From contig NZ_JAMOHM010000005.1 in assembly GCF_024448335.1 (NCBI RefSeq), positions 186,001 through 250,000 on the forward strand: a DNA stretch of 64,000 bases, written 5' to 3'. Positions 38,071 through 47,501 of this stretch are shown here, piece by piece (the first letter of the stretch is position 1; each line of letters opens with the position of its first letter). Source of the stretch: Stutzerimonas frequens (GTDB lineage Bacteria > Pseudomonadota > Gammaproteobacteria > Pseudomonadales > Pseudomonadaceae). Under the pieces are notes generated by a model, which saw nothing but the letters and a program-made list of their open reading frames with translations, did not search any database and was not told the origin of the DNA. The translations under genes were made by a program, and so were the position numbers.

Positions 38071-38885
38071 AGCTTGCGGAAGATCCTTTCCGATTTGTCG
38101 AATGGCTCGTAGAGACCGGCAAAGGCCGAGAACTCGACGGTCTCCTTGCTGCCAAGGCCAAGGAAACCCCGGTGGCAGAGCGACTCGTGGAACAGGCCGA
38201 ACGCCCGATCCTGCAGCGGCTTATTGAAGTAGATCAGCACATTTCGGCAAGAAATCAGCTGTGTCTCGGAAAATACGCTATCGGTCGCCAGGCTATGGTC
38301 GGCAAACGTAACCTTTTCTTTCAGCGACTTGTCCATGATCGCCGAGTCGTAGGCGGCGGTGTAGTAGTCGGAAAAGCTCTGCGTGCCACCGGCCTGCTGG
38401 TAATTGGCGGTGTACTGACGCAGGTGGTCGATGGAGAAGATGCCCTGGCGCGCCTGTTCCAGCGACCGCGGGTTGATGTCGGTGGCGTAGATGATCGAAC
38501 GCTCCAGCAGGTCCTCTTCCTTGAGCAGGATGGCCATCGAATAGACTTCCTCGCCGGTGCTGCAGCCCGCGATCCAGATCTTCAGCGACGGGTAGGTACG
38601 CAGCACCGGCACCACGTGCTCGCGCAGCGACCGGTAGTAGCTCGGGTCGCGGAACATCTCGCTCACCGGAATGGTGAGGTACTGCAGCAGCTCCATGAAC
38701 GCCTGCGGATCGTAGAGAATCTTGCGCTGTAGTTCGGAGATGCTCTGGCACTGCAGCTGCTTCAATGCCAGCAATACCCGGCGCTTGAGCGAGGCGCCGG
38801 AATAGTCGCGGAAGTCGTAGCTGTACTTGAGGTAGATCGCCTCGATCAGCAGCTTGAGTTCGATCTCGACGTTACGGTCGGGCAT
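38067..38885 (-). CDS. CheR-type methyltransferase
   Basis: This 272-aa protein is a CheR-like SAM-dependent protein-glutamate methyltransferase. It has the N-terminal all-helical part (YLKYSYDFRDYSGASLKRRV), the SAM motif IWIAGCSTGEEVYSMA, YATDINPRSLEQAR and SCRNVLIYFN. ATG 38885 starts 1 bp after the stop of the hybrid kinase (TGACATG). It would methylate glutamates, normally in chemoreceptors; here the long coiled coil of the adjacent kinase is a conceivable target, which is my speculation. Confidence 0.92.
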   Translation of the reverse strand: MPDRNVEIELKLLIEAIYLKYSYDFRDYSGASLKRRVLLALKQLQCQSISELQRKILYDPQAFMELLQYLTIPVSEMFRDPSYYRSLREHVVPVLRTYPSLKIWIAGCSTGEEVYSMAILLKEEDLLERSIIYATDINPRSLEQARQGIFSIDHLRQYTANYQQAGGTQSFSDYYTAAYDSAIMDKSLKEKVTFADHSLATDSVFSETQLISCRNVLIYFNKPLQDRAFGLFHESLCHRGFLGLGSKETVEFSAFAGLYEPFDKSERIFRKL

Positions 38886-38886
38886 G

Positions 38887-41800
38887 TCACAGCAGCTCCA
38901 CTTTCGGCAGCCAGACACGGATCAGCGAGAACAGCCGATCGAGGTCGATGGGCTTGGCCAGGTAGTCGTTGGCGCCAGCGCTCAGGCAGCGATCCTGGTC
39001 ATCCTTCATCGCCTTGGCGGTCACCGCGATGATCGGCAGCTTGGCGAAACGGGAGTCCTTGCGAATTTCCTGCATGGCGGTGAAGCCATCCATCTCCGGC
39101 ATCATGATGTCCATCAGCACCAGGTCGATGGTGCCGTCGTGCTGCAGCCTGTCGATGGCCTCCAGGCCATTGCGGGCGATTTCCACCAGTGCGCCCTTCT
39201 GCTCCAGCGCGCTGGTCAGGGCGAACACGTTGCGTACGTCGTCGTCCACCACCAGGATCTTGCGGCCCTCGAAGGCCTTCTCGCGGCTGCGCGCGCTTTT
39301 CAGCATCTTCTGCCGCTCGGGCGGCATGTCCGACTCGACCTTGTGCAGGAACAGGGTGACCTCGTCGAGCAGGCGCTCCGGCGAGCGCGCCCCCTTGATG
39401 ATGATCGAGCGCGAGTATTTGAGCAGCGCCGCTTCCTCGTCGCGGGTCAGGTTGCGCCCGGTGTAGACGATCACCGGCGGGAAGGAGCAGATGTCCTCCT
39501 TGGCCATGCGTTCGAGCAGTTCGCTGCCATCCATGTCCGGCAGTTTGAGATCGATGATCATGCAGTCGAACACGGTGCTGCGCAGCAGTTCGAGGGCCTG
39601 CTCGCCGAACTCGACGGCGGTGATCTCAATGTCCACGTCCTCGATCAGCCGCGACATGCTCTCGCGTTGCAGGGCGTCGTCCTCGACCAGCAGGATGCGT
39701 TTGACCTTCTGCGCCAGCTTGGCCTCCAGCCGGCTGAAGACGTCCTTGAGTTCTTCGCGGGTGGTCGGCTTCATTGCGTAGCCCACCGCGCCCATCTGCA
39801 GCGCCGCTTCCTTGCGGTCCTCTACCGATACCACGTGCACCGGGATATGCCGAGTGGCGGGATTTTCCTTGAGGCGTTCGAGCACGGTCAGCCCGGAGTG
39901 ATCCGGCAGGCGCATGTCGAGCAGGATCGCGTCGGGCTTGTACTGCACGGCGGTATCGAAGCCGTCGTCGGCGTTCTGCGCCAGCAGGCAGCTGTAGTTC
40001 AGCTCGTGGGCGAGGTCGTAGAGGATGCGCGCGAACTGCGGCTCGTCCTCGATCACCAGTACGCAGCGCGCCTCGAACGGCCGCTCGTCACGGTCGTCCG
40101 GCAGCCACTGGCGGGGAGCCGCGGCACGCTGCAGCAGGTCTCGCTCGACGGCGGCTGGAGGCGCCGGAGGCTCGAGCGCGACCACAGGCGCCGCCACCGG
40201 CACGCTGGCAGGCGTGGTGGGGCGCGGCTCACTGTAGTGTTCCGGCACCACCAGGGTGAAGGTGCTGCCCGCCCCCGGCCTGCTCTGCACCTCGATCTCG
40301 CCACCGAGCAGATTGGCCAGTTCGCGCGAGATCGACAGCCCCAGGCCGGTGCCGCCGTAGCGGCGATTGGTGGTGCCGTCGGCCTGACGGAACGCTTCGA
40401 AGATGGCGGCCTGCTGCTCCGGCGCAATCCCGATGCCAGTGTCGCGCACGGCGAATGCCAGCTGGTCTTCGCCACGCTTTTCCACCCGTAGCGTCACCGA
40501 GCCCTTCTCGGTGAACTTGAAGGCATTCGCCAGCAGATTCTTGAGAATCTGCTCCAGACGCTGCCGATCGCTGAACAGGCTGACCGGCAGATCATCGGCC
40601 AGCTCGACCTCGAATTGCAGCGATCGCTCCATGGCCTGTGGCAAGAACAGGTTCTTCACCCCATCGACCAGTCGCGCGAGCACGGTCAGCTCGGGGTGCA
40701 CCTCGAGCTTGCCGGCCTCCACCTTGGAGATGTCGAGAATGTCGTTGATCAGCGTGAGCAGATCGTTGCCCGCCGAATAGATGGAGCGGGCGAACTGCAC
40801 CTGATCGTCGCTGAGATTGCCCTCGGGGTTGTCGGCCAGCAGCTTGGCCAGGATCAGCGAGCTGTTCAGCGGCGTGCGCAACTCGTGGGACATGTTGGCG
40901 AGGAACTCGGACTTGTAGCGGCTGGCGCGCTGCAGTTCGTCGGCGCGCTGCTCGAGCATCAGCTGGGCCTCGTTCAGGCGCTGGTTCTTCTCGTCCATCT
41001 CGTCGCGCTGACGCGCGAGGGTTTCGGTCTGCTCGGCCAGCTGCTCGTTGGTCTGCTCCAGCTCGGCCTGCTGTTCTTCCAGGTGCGATTGCGACTCGCG
41101 CAGGGCGCTCGACTGTTCTTCCAGCTCTTCGTTGGCGGCACGCAGCTCTTCCTGCTGCACCTGCAGCTCCTCGTTGAGCTGCTGGGTTTCGGCCAGCACC
41201 TTCTGCAGGCGCTGGCGGTAGCGCGCTGCCTCGATCGCCGAGCCGATGCTGGGCACGATGCGCCGCAGCAGCTCGCTGTCCTGCTCGCGCAGCGGTCGCA
41301 GGAAGCCCAGTTCGATCACGCCATTGAGCAGGCCGCTGTCTTCCACCGGCACGATGAGCACCGAACGCGGCTGGGTGCAGCCCAGCGCCGAGGTCACCTT
41401 GAGATAGCCGGCCGGCAGGTCTTCGAGCGCCATCATCCGCCGCTCCAAGGCGGCCTGCCCTACCAGCCCCGTACCGACCTCGAGGCTACGCGCGCTCTGC
41501 AGATGCTCCGGGTCGTAGGCGTATTCGGCAACGCGCTGCAGCTTGCCGTCCTGCACCACGTACAGCGCGCCGACGGCGGCGTCGATGTAGCGCGAGAGGA
41601 AGTTCAGCACGCCCTGGCCCAGGGCCGGCAGCGCCAGTTCGCCGATGATGGAGTCGCTGAGCTGGGCCTGCCCGGTGCGATACCAGGCCTGTTGCTCCAG
41701 CGCCTCGGCATGGGACTGTTGGCGCTGAAGCGACTCCGAGTAGCTTTCCGACAGCGAGGTCAGGTCGCGGCGGCCAAGGTAGACCAGCAGGCCGCTGAAG

Positions 41801-42387
41801 ATCAGGCTGAACAGCAGGAACCCCCCGATCAGCGCGGTGGTGATGACCTCCGAGACATCTGTACGCTCGCTGCGCAGCTGGCGTTCGCGGGCGATGAAAT
41901 CGTTGAGCAGCCGGCGCTGATCCTCCTTCAACTCGAGCCCACGTTTGCTCTGCACGTCCTCGATGACCGAAAGCCCCTGACCGCGCTGGCCGATCAGGTC
42001 CTCGGCAAAGGCCAGCCACTGGCTGTGCAGCATCGCGACGCGTTCGACGCGTTCGAGCTGCTCGGCATCTTCCGCCGAGTACTTGCGCATCAGTTCCAAC
42101 TGCTCCTCGAACAACGGCCGCTCGCGCTCGTAGGGCTCGAGGAACCGCTCCTGGCCGGCGATCAGATAGCCACGCATCGAGGATTCGATGTCGTTGAGCA
42201 TCTTCTGCGCCTCGTGCGCATAGGCGACGCCTTGAACCGAGCGCTCGACCCATTGGCCCACACTCAGCAGGTAATAGACGATGGCGCTGAAGAAGAAGGC
42301 GCTGAGAAAACCGAACCCCAGGGGCACCGCCACGTTGCGGTTGAGGATCCGCCTGAAATTGTTCTGGTCGATGAAGGACTCGCTCAT
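38887..42387 (-). CDS. CHASE3/GAF hybrid histidine kinase with three receiver domains
   Basis: This 1166-aa membrane sensor kinase leads the operon. Order: TM1 (about 20-40), a periplasmic helical domain of CHASE3 type with SSMRGYLIAGQERFLEPYE (about 45-185), TM2, GAF (about 240-390), a Gln/Glu-rich coiled coil (about 390-480), HisKA with H501 in ANMSHELRTPLNSS, HATPase (LLANAFKFTEKG, DTGIGIAP, GTGLGLSI), and three receivers with acceptors in LLDMRLPDHSG, IIDLKLPDMDG and LMDIMMPEMDG. ATG 42387 has AAGGAAA upstream. A candidate extracytoplasmic-function promoter lies about 100 bp upstream. Ligand and output are not deducible. Confidence 0.93.
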   Translation of the reverse strand: MSESFIDQNNFRRILNRNVAVPLGFGFLSAFFFSAIVYYLLSVGQWVERSVQGVAYAHEAQKMLNDIESSMRGYLIAGQERFLEPYERERPLFEEQLELMRKYSAEDAEQLERVERVAMLHSQWLAFAEDLIGQRGQGLSVIEDVQSKRGLELKEDQRRLLNDFIARERQLRSERTDVSEVITTALIGGFLLFSLIFSGLLVYLGRRDLTSLSESYSESLQRQQSHAEALEQQAWYRTGQAQLSDSIIGELALPALGQGVLNFLSRYIDAAVGALYVVQDGKLQRVAEYAYDPEHLQSARSLEVGTGLVGQAALERRMMALEDLPAGYLKVTSALGCTQPRSVLIVPVEDSGLLNGVIELGFLRPLREQDSELLRRIVPSIGSAIEAARYRQRLQKVLAETQQLNEELQVQQEELRAANEELEEQSSALRESQSHLEEQQAELEQTNEQLAEQTETLARQRDEMDEKNQRLNEAQLMLEQRADELQRASRYKSEFLANMSHELRTPLNSSLILAKLLADNPEGNLSDDQVQFARSIYSAGNDLLTLINDILDISKVEAGKLEVHPELTVLARLVDGVKNLFLPQAMERSLQFEVELADDLPVSLFSDRQRLEQILKNLLANAFKFTEKGSVTLRVEKRGEDQLAFAVRDTGIGIAPEQQAAIFEAFRQADGTTNRRYGGTGLGLSISRELANLLGGEIEVQSRPGAGSTFTLVVPEHYSEPRPTTPASVPVAAPVVALEPPAPPAAVERDLLQRAAAPRQWLPDDRDERPFEARCVLVIEDEPQFARILYDLAHELNYSCLLAQNADDGFDTAVQYKPDAILLDMRLPDHSGLTVLERLKENPATRHIPVHVVSVEDRKEAALQMGAVGYAMKPTTREELKDVFSRLEAKLAQKVKRILLVEDDALQRESMSRLIEDVDIEITAVEFGEQALELLRSTVFDCMIIDLKLPDMDGSELLERMAKEDICSFPPVIVYTGRNLTRDEEAALLKYSRSIIIKGARSPERLLDEVTLFLHKVESDMPPERQKMLKSARSREKAFEGRKILVVDDDVRNVFALTSALEQKGALVEIARNGLEAIDRLQHDGTIDLVLMDIMMPEMDGFTAMQEIRKDSRFAKLPIIAVTAKAMKDDQDRCLSAGANDYLAKPIDLDRLFSLIRVWLPKVELL

Positions 42388-42485
42388 CTGGTTTCCTTTC
42401 CGTGTACCCGGGGCGGGCGAACGCAAGCAAGGATTGCCGGCGGCAGGCATGGCTACCGCCTGATCGCACTCGTTAACGGCGTTTT

Positions 42486-42513
42486 CTTGAGTGTTTCCCG
42501 CGCAATAGGTTCC
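42486..42513 (-). promoter_or_regulatory. Candidate AlgU/RpoE-type promoter for the hybrid kinase operon
   Basis: Minus-strand GGAACCT (42507-42513), a 16-bp spacer and TCAAG (42486-42490) approach the envelope-stress sigma consensus GAACTT-N16/17-TCTGA (E. coli GGAACTT...TCAAA). The leader would be about 93 nt. Confidence 0.45.
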
Positions 42514-42588
42514 ATAGCGCCGGGACGGCGACTCTACACGGCCAGGAGAGGGAGTTCAAAATGGCCCGACCATCCGGGCCGGGGCTCG

Positions 42589-42747
42589 TCAGCGGCGGGC
42601 GATGACCCAGACCGCATGGATGATGCCCGGGATGTAGCCCAGCAGGGTGAGCAGGATGTTCAACCAGAACGCACCGGCAAAGCCCACCTGGAGAAATACG
42701 CCCAGCGGCGGCAGCAGAATCGCAAGGATGATGCGGATGAGGTCCAT
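42589..42747 (-). CDS. PMP3/YqaE-family small membrane peptide
   Basis: This 52-aa proteolipid has two hydrophobic helices (IIRILAILLPPLGVFLQVG-like and FWLNILLTLLGYIPGIIHAVWVI), the hallmark of the PMP3/YqaE stress family. Of two tandem ATG codons, 42747 has the better spacing (GGAG 6 bases upstream). Family members are induced by salt or osmotic stress and are thought to influence membrane potential; the mechanism is unclear. A GGAACC-type promoter candidate precedes it. Confidence 0.93.
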   Translation of the reverse strand: MDLIRIILAILLPPLGVFLQVGFAGAFWLNILLTLLGYIPGIIHAVWVIARR

Positions 42748-42792
42748 CATGGTCTCCGTCAGGTCAGAGGTCGCCAAACTTGGCTTACCTGA

Positions 42793-42820
42793 ATCGACCT
42801 GATCGGTGTCGACCGGTTCC
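42793..42820 (-). promoter_or_regulatory. Candidate AlgU-type promoter for the PMP3 peptide
   Basis: Minus-strand GGAACCG, a 16-bp spacer and TCGAT partly match GAACTT-N16/17-TCTGA and would start transcription about 40 nt before the gene. The -10 is imperfect. Confidence 0.35.
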
Positions 42821-43174
42821 TTCGCGCTGCCGCCGGGCAAGTCCGCTGCCGGGGCAGCGGCGCCACGATCCGAAGGCGACCGGATAAGTCGCCGAGGGCA
42901 TCTGATCGATGCACAGAGGAAAGGACGCAGCCCCACCTGCGGTGGCTGCCGCGTCGTGCCACTTCGCCTTTTGGACCAAGGGGCAGCGCCAGGCTTTCGC
43001 TTAGCCTGCTAACAATCTCAGACTAAAGACGTAATCGCTATTGGCCATTGGTCGATAGCCGAGCGGATCACTCGGAAAATGCGTCCGTCGTGAGCAGGAA
43101 CTCGCCAGCGCTGCGGCAGGTCGCTTACAGAGCCGGCCAATGTACCGGCGGTTAACTGACGACAGGGGGATTCC
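42821..43174. other. Intergenic region between the PMP3 peptide and the SDR
   Basis: About 350 bp with no credible gene. It contains GCCGCTGCCGGGGCAGCGGC (42842 region), a hairpin without a T-run, and at 43098-43125 a weak GAACTC-N17-TCGCT stretch that could be an ECF promoter for the SDR. AGGGGGA just before 43175 is the SDR ribosome site. Nothing else stands out. Confidence 0.55.
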
Positions 43175-44167
43175 ATGGCCGAACCAACTGCGGTGATCTG
43201 CGGTGCGACCGCCGGTGTCGGCCGCGCGACCGCCTGGGCCTTCGCCAGGGCCGGTTACCGCGTGGCATTGATCGCCCGTGGCGAGCAGGGGCTGCACGAA
43301 ACGAGGCTGCAGATCGAAGCGTCGGGCGCGCAGGTGCTGGCCCTGTCCGTCGATGTCGCCGACGCGGCTGCGCTGGACGCCGCGGCGACGCGCATCGAGG
43401 CGGAACTGGGGCCCATCGAGGTCTGGGTGAATGCTGCAATGGCCACCGTGTTCGGGCCGGTCGCCACGCTCAGCGCAGAGGAGATCGCCCGCGTCACCGA
43501 GGTCACCTATCTCGGCAGCGTGCACGGCATTCTCGCTGCGCTGCGCTGCATGCGCCCACGCAACCGCGGCACCATCGTCCAGGTCGGCTCGGCGCTGGCC
43601 TATCGTGCGATTCCGCTGCAGTCGGCCTATTGCGGCGCCAAGTTCGCCATCCGCGGCTTCATCGATTCACTGCGCTGCGAGCTGATTCACGACAAGAGCG
43701 CCATTCGCCTGACCATGGTGCAGTTGCCGGCGCACAACACGCCGCAGTTCGACTGGGCGCGCAACCGGATGAGCCGGCGCGCGCAGCCGGTGCCGCCGAT
43801 CCACACGCCGGACGTCGCGGCCCGCGCCATCCTGCGTGCGGCCAGGCATGCGCCACGAGAACTCTGGCTGGGTGCCGCCAGTTTCAAGGCGATCCTGGGT
43901 ACGCAGCTGATGCCCGGCCTGCTCGATCGAATGCTCGCCCGTCAGGCCTGGGATGGTCAGCTGACCGCCGAACCTGCCCCGTCCGAGCGACCCGACAACC
44001 TGTTCGAGCCGGTAGCGGGTCTGCACCGGACCGACGGGCGTTTCACCGAGCAGGCCGTACCCCGGGCCGTATCGCTCAGTGCGGCGACCGCCAGCGGACT
44101 GGCCGTTGGCGCCGGTGCGCTGTTGGCGCTCGGCGTTGGCCTGTTGCTCGGCCGTCGCCGGCGCTGA
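43175..44167 (+). CDS. SDR-family oxidoreductase with C-terminal membrane anchor
   Basis: This 330-aa short-chain dehydrogenase/reductase has the classical NAD(P) motif CGATAGVGRATA, NAAMATVFG (NNAG-like), catalytic Ser in VGSALAYRAIP and YCGAKFAIRG (YxxxK). After the about 260-aa catalytic part there is a linker and a final hydrophobic helix (AATASGLAVGAGALLALGVGLLLG) capped by RRRR, so it is probably tail-anchored in the inner membrane. The substrate cannot be told. It stands alone, next to the PMP3 peptide and convergent with the 62-aa membrane protein. Confidence 0.88.
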   Translation: MAEPTAVICGATAGVGRATAWAFARAGYRVALIARGEQGLHETRLQIEASGAQVLALSVDVADAAALDAAATRIEAELGPIEVWVNAAMATVFGPVATLSAEEIARVTEVTYLGSVHGILAALRCMRPRNRGTIVQVGSALAYRAIPLQSAYCGAKFAIRGFIDSLRCELIHDKSAIRLTMVQLPAHNTPQFDWARNRMSRRAQPVPPIHTPDVAARAILRAARHAPRELWLGAASFKAILGTQLMPGLLDRMLARQAWDGQLTAEPAPSERPDNLFEPVAGLHRTDGRFTEQAVPRAVSLSAATASGLAVGAGALLALGVGLLLGRRRR

Positions 44168-44174
44168 GCTGCAG

Positions 44175-44363
44175 TTACCGGCGCGGCTCGCGTTTGCGGC
44201 GGATATTGATCCAGGAGAGCACGGCCAGCGCCAGCATGGCGCCGGTCATGCTGTAGTTGCCGATCGCCGCATAGCCGAGCGCGGCCAGCGAACAGGCGCC
44301 GAAGCCGATCCAGCGCACGGCGGCCATCATCCGCTCCACCGCCCGGCTGCGTGGCGCCGCCAT
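44175..44363 (-). CDS. Small membrane protein of unknown function
   Basis: This 62-aa protein is not recognised. It has basic ends (MAAPRSRAVERMM; RRKREPRR) and two hydrophobic segments (WIGFGACSLAALGYAAIG and GAMLALAVLSWINI). It starts on the last base of the upstream hydrolase stop (TGATG), so translational coupling is likely and it is probably real. Function open. Confidence 0.65.
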   Translation of the reverse strand: MAAPRSRAVERMMAAVRWIGFGACSLAALGYAAIGNYSMTGAMLALAVLSWINIRRKREPRR

Positions 44364-45196
44364 CAGTGCGCACCACGCTGCATGCGCGCCAGCTCCTGCG
44401 CGTCATGGCTGCAGAACAGCGTGACCTCGTCGCGGTGCTCCAGCGACAGCGTCCACAGCCGGTGCTGATTGGCCAGCCGCGCGGTGCGATCGACCTCCAT
44501 CATGCGCTGGTAGAAGCGCAGCCCCGGCGTGCAATGGCGCTCGTTGCGGCCGACCTCCTCGCGGAAGAAATAGGCGTCGCCGGCATGCAGTAACCAGCCG
44601 CTGTCGGTCTGCACGGCGACCCCGGCGTGACCATGGGTATGCCCCGTCAGCGGGATCAGCTGGATTTCCGGCGGCAGCCCGCGCAACTCGCGAGCGGCCT
44701 GGAAGCCGAACCAGAGATCGCCGCCCGGCTCGTAGAACTGCCAGTTGCGCACTTCGTCCCACTGCCGGTGACGGTAGCGGTTGTGGCCGATGAAGCTGCG
44801 TGTCGCCCGGGCGGCATCCATCTCGCGCTGCAGCACGTGCACCTGTGCCTGCGGAAAATCCGACAGGCCGCCGGCGTGGTCGAAATCCAGATGGGTGAGC
44901 ACGATATGACGCACGTCCCCGGCGTCAAACCCGAGCTGGCGCAGCTGCTCCAGCGCGGTGTAGCGCGGCTCCAGCTGGATGTTGTTGAGCACGCGGAAGA
45001 ACCGGCTGAGGCGATCACCCGGGCGCCGCACGTCTTCGGTGCCGAAACCGGTATCCACCAGCACCAGCCCGTGCTGGTCGGTTTCCAGCAGCAGGCAATG
45101 GCAGACCAGCTGCGCCGTCAGCCCCTTGCTGAAGCCATCGAACAAGGCGCCGCCGAGCGGGCACATGCAACCGCAGTTCAGGTGATGGACGCGCAT
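44363..45196 (-). CDS. Metallo-beta-lactamase-fold hydrolase (AHL-lactonase-like)
   Basis: This 277-aa protein carries the zinc motif THLDFDHAGG (HxDxDH variant of HxHxDH), the upstream VDTGFG, a second ligand in LTGHTHGHAGV and HAGDAYF. Asp in place of the first-motif second His also occurs in some quorum-quenching lactonases and related enzymes, so lactone hydrolysis is possible but unproven. Its N-terminal half has GCMCP. ATG 45196 has GAGGAG upstream and is preferred to GTG 45202. It is coupled to the 62-aa gene and divergent from nfeD. Confidence 0.85.
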   Translation of the reverse strand: MRVHHLNCGCMCPLGGALFDGFSKGLTAQLVCHCLLLETDQHGLVLVDTGFGTEDVRRPGDRLSRFFRVLNNIQLEPRYTALEQLRQLGFDAGDVRHIVLTHLDFDHAGGLSDFPQAQVHVLQREMDAARATRSFIGHNRYRHRQWDEVRNWQFYEPGGDLWFGFQAARELRGLPPEIQLIPLTGHTHGHAGVAVQTDSGWLLHAGDAYFFREEVGRNERHCTPGLRFYQRMMEVDRTARLANQHRLWTLSLEHRDEVTLFCSHDAQELARMQRGAH

Positions 45197-45376
45197 GGGC
45201 ACTCCTCGCTCGACGAGCCGACAGGATCGCCGGCTCTATGTCGTCAGAGGCCGTGCCGCGCGCCGGAGTTCAGCCCGCCAGGATGCGAACTCTGTCCGCC
45301 GCAACCCGGTAACAGCCGGTGGTCTACGCTGAACAGGGGCACGCCGGGTGCCCGTTCGCACGAGAGGACGCCTGTC

Positions 45377-46753
45377 ATGCCTCGCCATCCCGCCCACTGG
45401 CTGCTGGCCATGCTGCTCCTGCTGGCGGTCCAGAGTGCGAGCGCCGCCGCACCGGTGACGCTGCTGCGGGTCGATGGCGCCATCGGTCCGGCGAGTGCCG
45501 ACTACATCCTGCGTGGCCTGCAACACGCCCGCGACGAGGGCGCGCAGCTGGTGGTGCTGGAACTGGACACTCCCGGCGGACTGGACACCTCGATGCGCGC
45601 CATCATCAAGGCGATCCTCGCCAGCCCCATCCCGGTCGCCACCTACGTCACCCCCAGCGGCGCCCGCGCGGCCAGTGCCGGCACCTACATGCTCTACGCC
45701 AGCCATGTCGCGGCGATGGCGCCGGGCACCAACCTGGGCGCGGCGACGCCGGTGCAGATCGGCGGCATGCCCGGCGCGCCGCCCGAGCAGCCGCAAGGCG
45801 AGCGGGACGAGCAAACCAAGGCACCCGGCGATGCCATGAGCCGCAAGCAGGTCAACGACGCGGCGGCCTATATCCGCGGCCTCGCCCAGCTGCGCGGGCG
45901 CAACGCCGAGTGGGCCGAGCAGGCGGTGCGCGAGGCGGTCAGCCTGTCGGCCAGCGAAGCGCTGGAGCACAAGGTGATCGACTACCTGGCGCGCGACGTC
46001 GCCGACCTGCTGCGCCAGCTCGACGGCAAGACGCTCGCCGTCCCGGATATCGAAGTCACGCTGCACACGGCTGACGCGCAGTTGATCGAGCACGCGCCGG
46101 ACTGGCGGGTACGCCTGCTGGCGGTGATCACCAACCCGAGCGTGGCACTGATCCTGATGATGATCGGCATCTACGGGCTGATCCTTGAATTCTCCAACCC
46201 CGGCATCGGCGCCGGCGGCGTGCTCGGCGGCATCTGTCTGATCCTCGCGCTGTATTCGCTGCAGCTGCTGCCGGTGAACTACGCCGGCGTGGCGCTGATC
46301 CTGCTCGGCATCGCCTTCATGGTCGCCGAAGCGTTTCTACCGAGCTTCGGCGTGCTCGGCATCGGCGGCGTGGCCGCGTTCGTTGCCGGCGCGGTGATCC
46401 TGATCGACACCGAAGTGCCCGGCTTCGGCATTCCGCTGGCATTGATCATCACCCTTGCCCTCACCAGTGCGCTGCTGGTGTTCGCCATCGTTGCCATGGC
46501 GCTGAAGGCGCGACGCCAGCGCCTGGTTGGCGGCGACAGCGAGCTGATCGGCAGCGTCGCGCCGATCAGCTCGGTCTCGACACAGGATCCGCACAGCGCC
46601 TGGCTGCATCTGCAGGGCGAGAATTGGCAGGTGCACAGCGCCACGCCGCTGGCGGCCGGCCAGCAGGTACGCGTGATCGCGCGGCACGGACTGCAGCTGG
46701 AAGTCGCTGCACAGCCATCAAGCAATCGAGAGGAGCTGAACCATGGGCTATGA
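45377..46753 (+). CDS. NfeD-family membrane serine protease (NfeD1b, ClpP-like)
   Basis: This 458-aa protein has a signal peptide ([17 protein letters not shown]), a ClpP/SppA-like protease domain with the catalytic serine in [28 protein letters not shown], four to five membrane helices (about 240-375) and a C-terminal OB-type NfeD domain ([23 protein letters not shown]). In archaea the homologue cleaves the hydrophobic end of its partner stomatin. ATG 45377 follows GAGAGGA. It overlaps the slipin gene by 11 bp, the standard nfeD-slipin operon, with a role in membrane quality control. Confidence 0.94.
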   Translation: MPRHPAHWLLAMLLLLAVQSASAAAPVTLLRVDGAIGPASADYILRGLQHARDEGAQLVVLELDTPGGLDTSMRAIIKAILASPIPVATYVTPSGARAASAGTYMLYASHVAAMAPGTNLGAATPVQIGGMPGAPPEQPQGERDEQTKAPGDAMSRKQVNDAAAYIRGLAQLRGRNAEWAEQAVREAVSLSASEALEHKVIDYLARDVADLLRQLDGKTLAVPDIEVTLHTADAQLIEHAPDWRVRLLAVITNPSVALILMMIGIYGLILEFSNPGIGAGGVLGGICLILALYSLQLLPVNYAGVALILLGIAFMVAEAFLPSFGVLGIGGVAAFVAGAVILIDTEVPGFGIPLALIITLALTSALLVFAIVAMALKARRQRLVGGDSELIGSVAPISSVSTQDPHSAWLHLQGENWQVHSATPLAAGQQVRVIARHGLQLEVAAQPSSNREELNHGL

Positions 46754-47501
46754 AACGAGTTTTCTGGTGTTGCTGGTGCTGCTGTTCGGCCTGCTGGCGT
46801 CGACGTTCCGCATCCTGCGCGAATACGAGCGTGGCGTGGTGTTCATGCTCGGACGTTTCTGGAAGGTCAAGGGGCCGGGCTTGATCCTGGTGATTCCCGG
46901 CATCCAGCAGATGGTGCGGGTCGATCTGCGCACGCTGGTGCTCGATGTGCCGACCCAGGACGTGATCTCCCGCGACAACGTTTCGGTGAAGGTCAATGCG
47001 GTGGTCTACTACCGCGTGCTGGACGCGCAGAAGGCGATCATCCAGGTCGAGGATTACCATTCGGCCACCAGCCAGCTGGCGCAGACCACGCTGCGTGCGG
47101 TGCTCGGCAAGCACGAACTGGACGACATACTGGCCGAACGCGAACAGCTCAACAGCGACATCCAGCAGGTGCTCGATGCGCAGACCGACGCCTGGGGGAT
47201 CAAGGTGGCGAACGTCGAGATCAAGCACGTCGACCTCGACGAATCGATGATCCGGGCCATCGCGCGGCAGGCCGAAGCGGAACGCGAGCGGCGGGCGAAG
47301 GTCATTCATGCGGAGGGCGAACTGCAGGCGTCGGAGAAGCTGATGCAGGCCGCCGAGATGCTCGGCCGGCAATCGGGCGCCATGCAGCTGCGCTACATGC
47401 AGACGCTGAGCAGCATCGCCGGTGACAAGAGTTCGACCATCGTTTTCCCGCTGCCCATCGAGCTGCTGCAGGGCATCAAGAACCTCGACAGGAAACCCTG
47501 A
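46743..47501 (+). CDS. Slipin (SPFH/stomatin-like protein)
   Basis: This 252-aa protein has one N-terminal membrane helix ([16 protein letters not shown]) and an SPFH domain ([47 protein letters not shown]) followed by a helical region rich in Glu/Arg/Ala ([24 protein letters not shown]). It should oligomerise on the inner membrane and be the NfeD partner and substrate. It overlaps nfeD and is followed directly by a lipoprotein gene. Confidence 0.95.
   Translation: MGYETSFLVLLVLLFGLLASTFRILREYERGVVFMLGRFWKVKGPGLILVIPGIQQMVRVDLRTLVLDVPTQDVISRDNVSVKVNAVVYYRVLDAQKAIIQVEDYHSATSQLAQTTLRAVLGKHELDDILAEREQLNSDIQQVLDAQTDAWGIKVANVEIKHVDLDESMIRAIARQAEAERERRAKVIHAEGELQASEKLMQAAEMLGRQSGAMQLRYMQTLSSIAGDKSSTIVFPLPIELLQGIKNLDRKP

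Noticed and set aside
40615-42792. 725-aa open frame antisense to the hybrid kinase
   Set aside because: Leu/Gln/His-rich mirror of the coiled-coil coding strand, no ribosome site and no domain signature.
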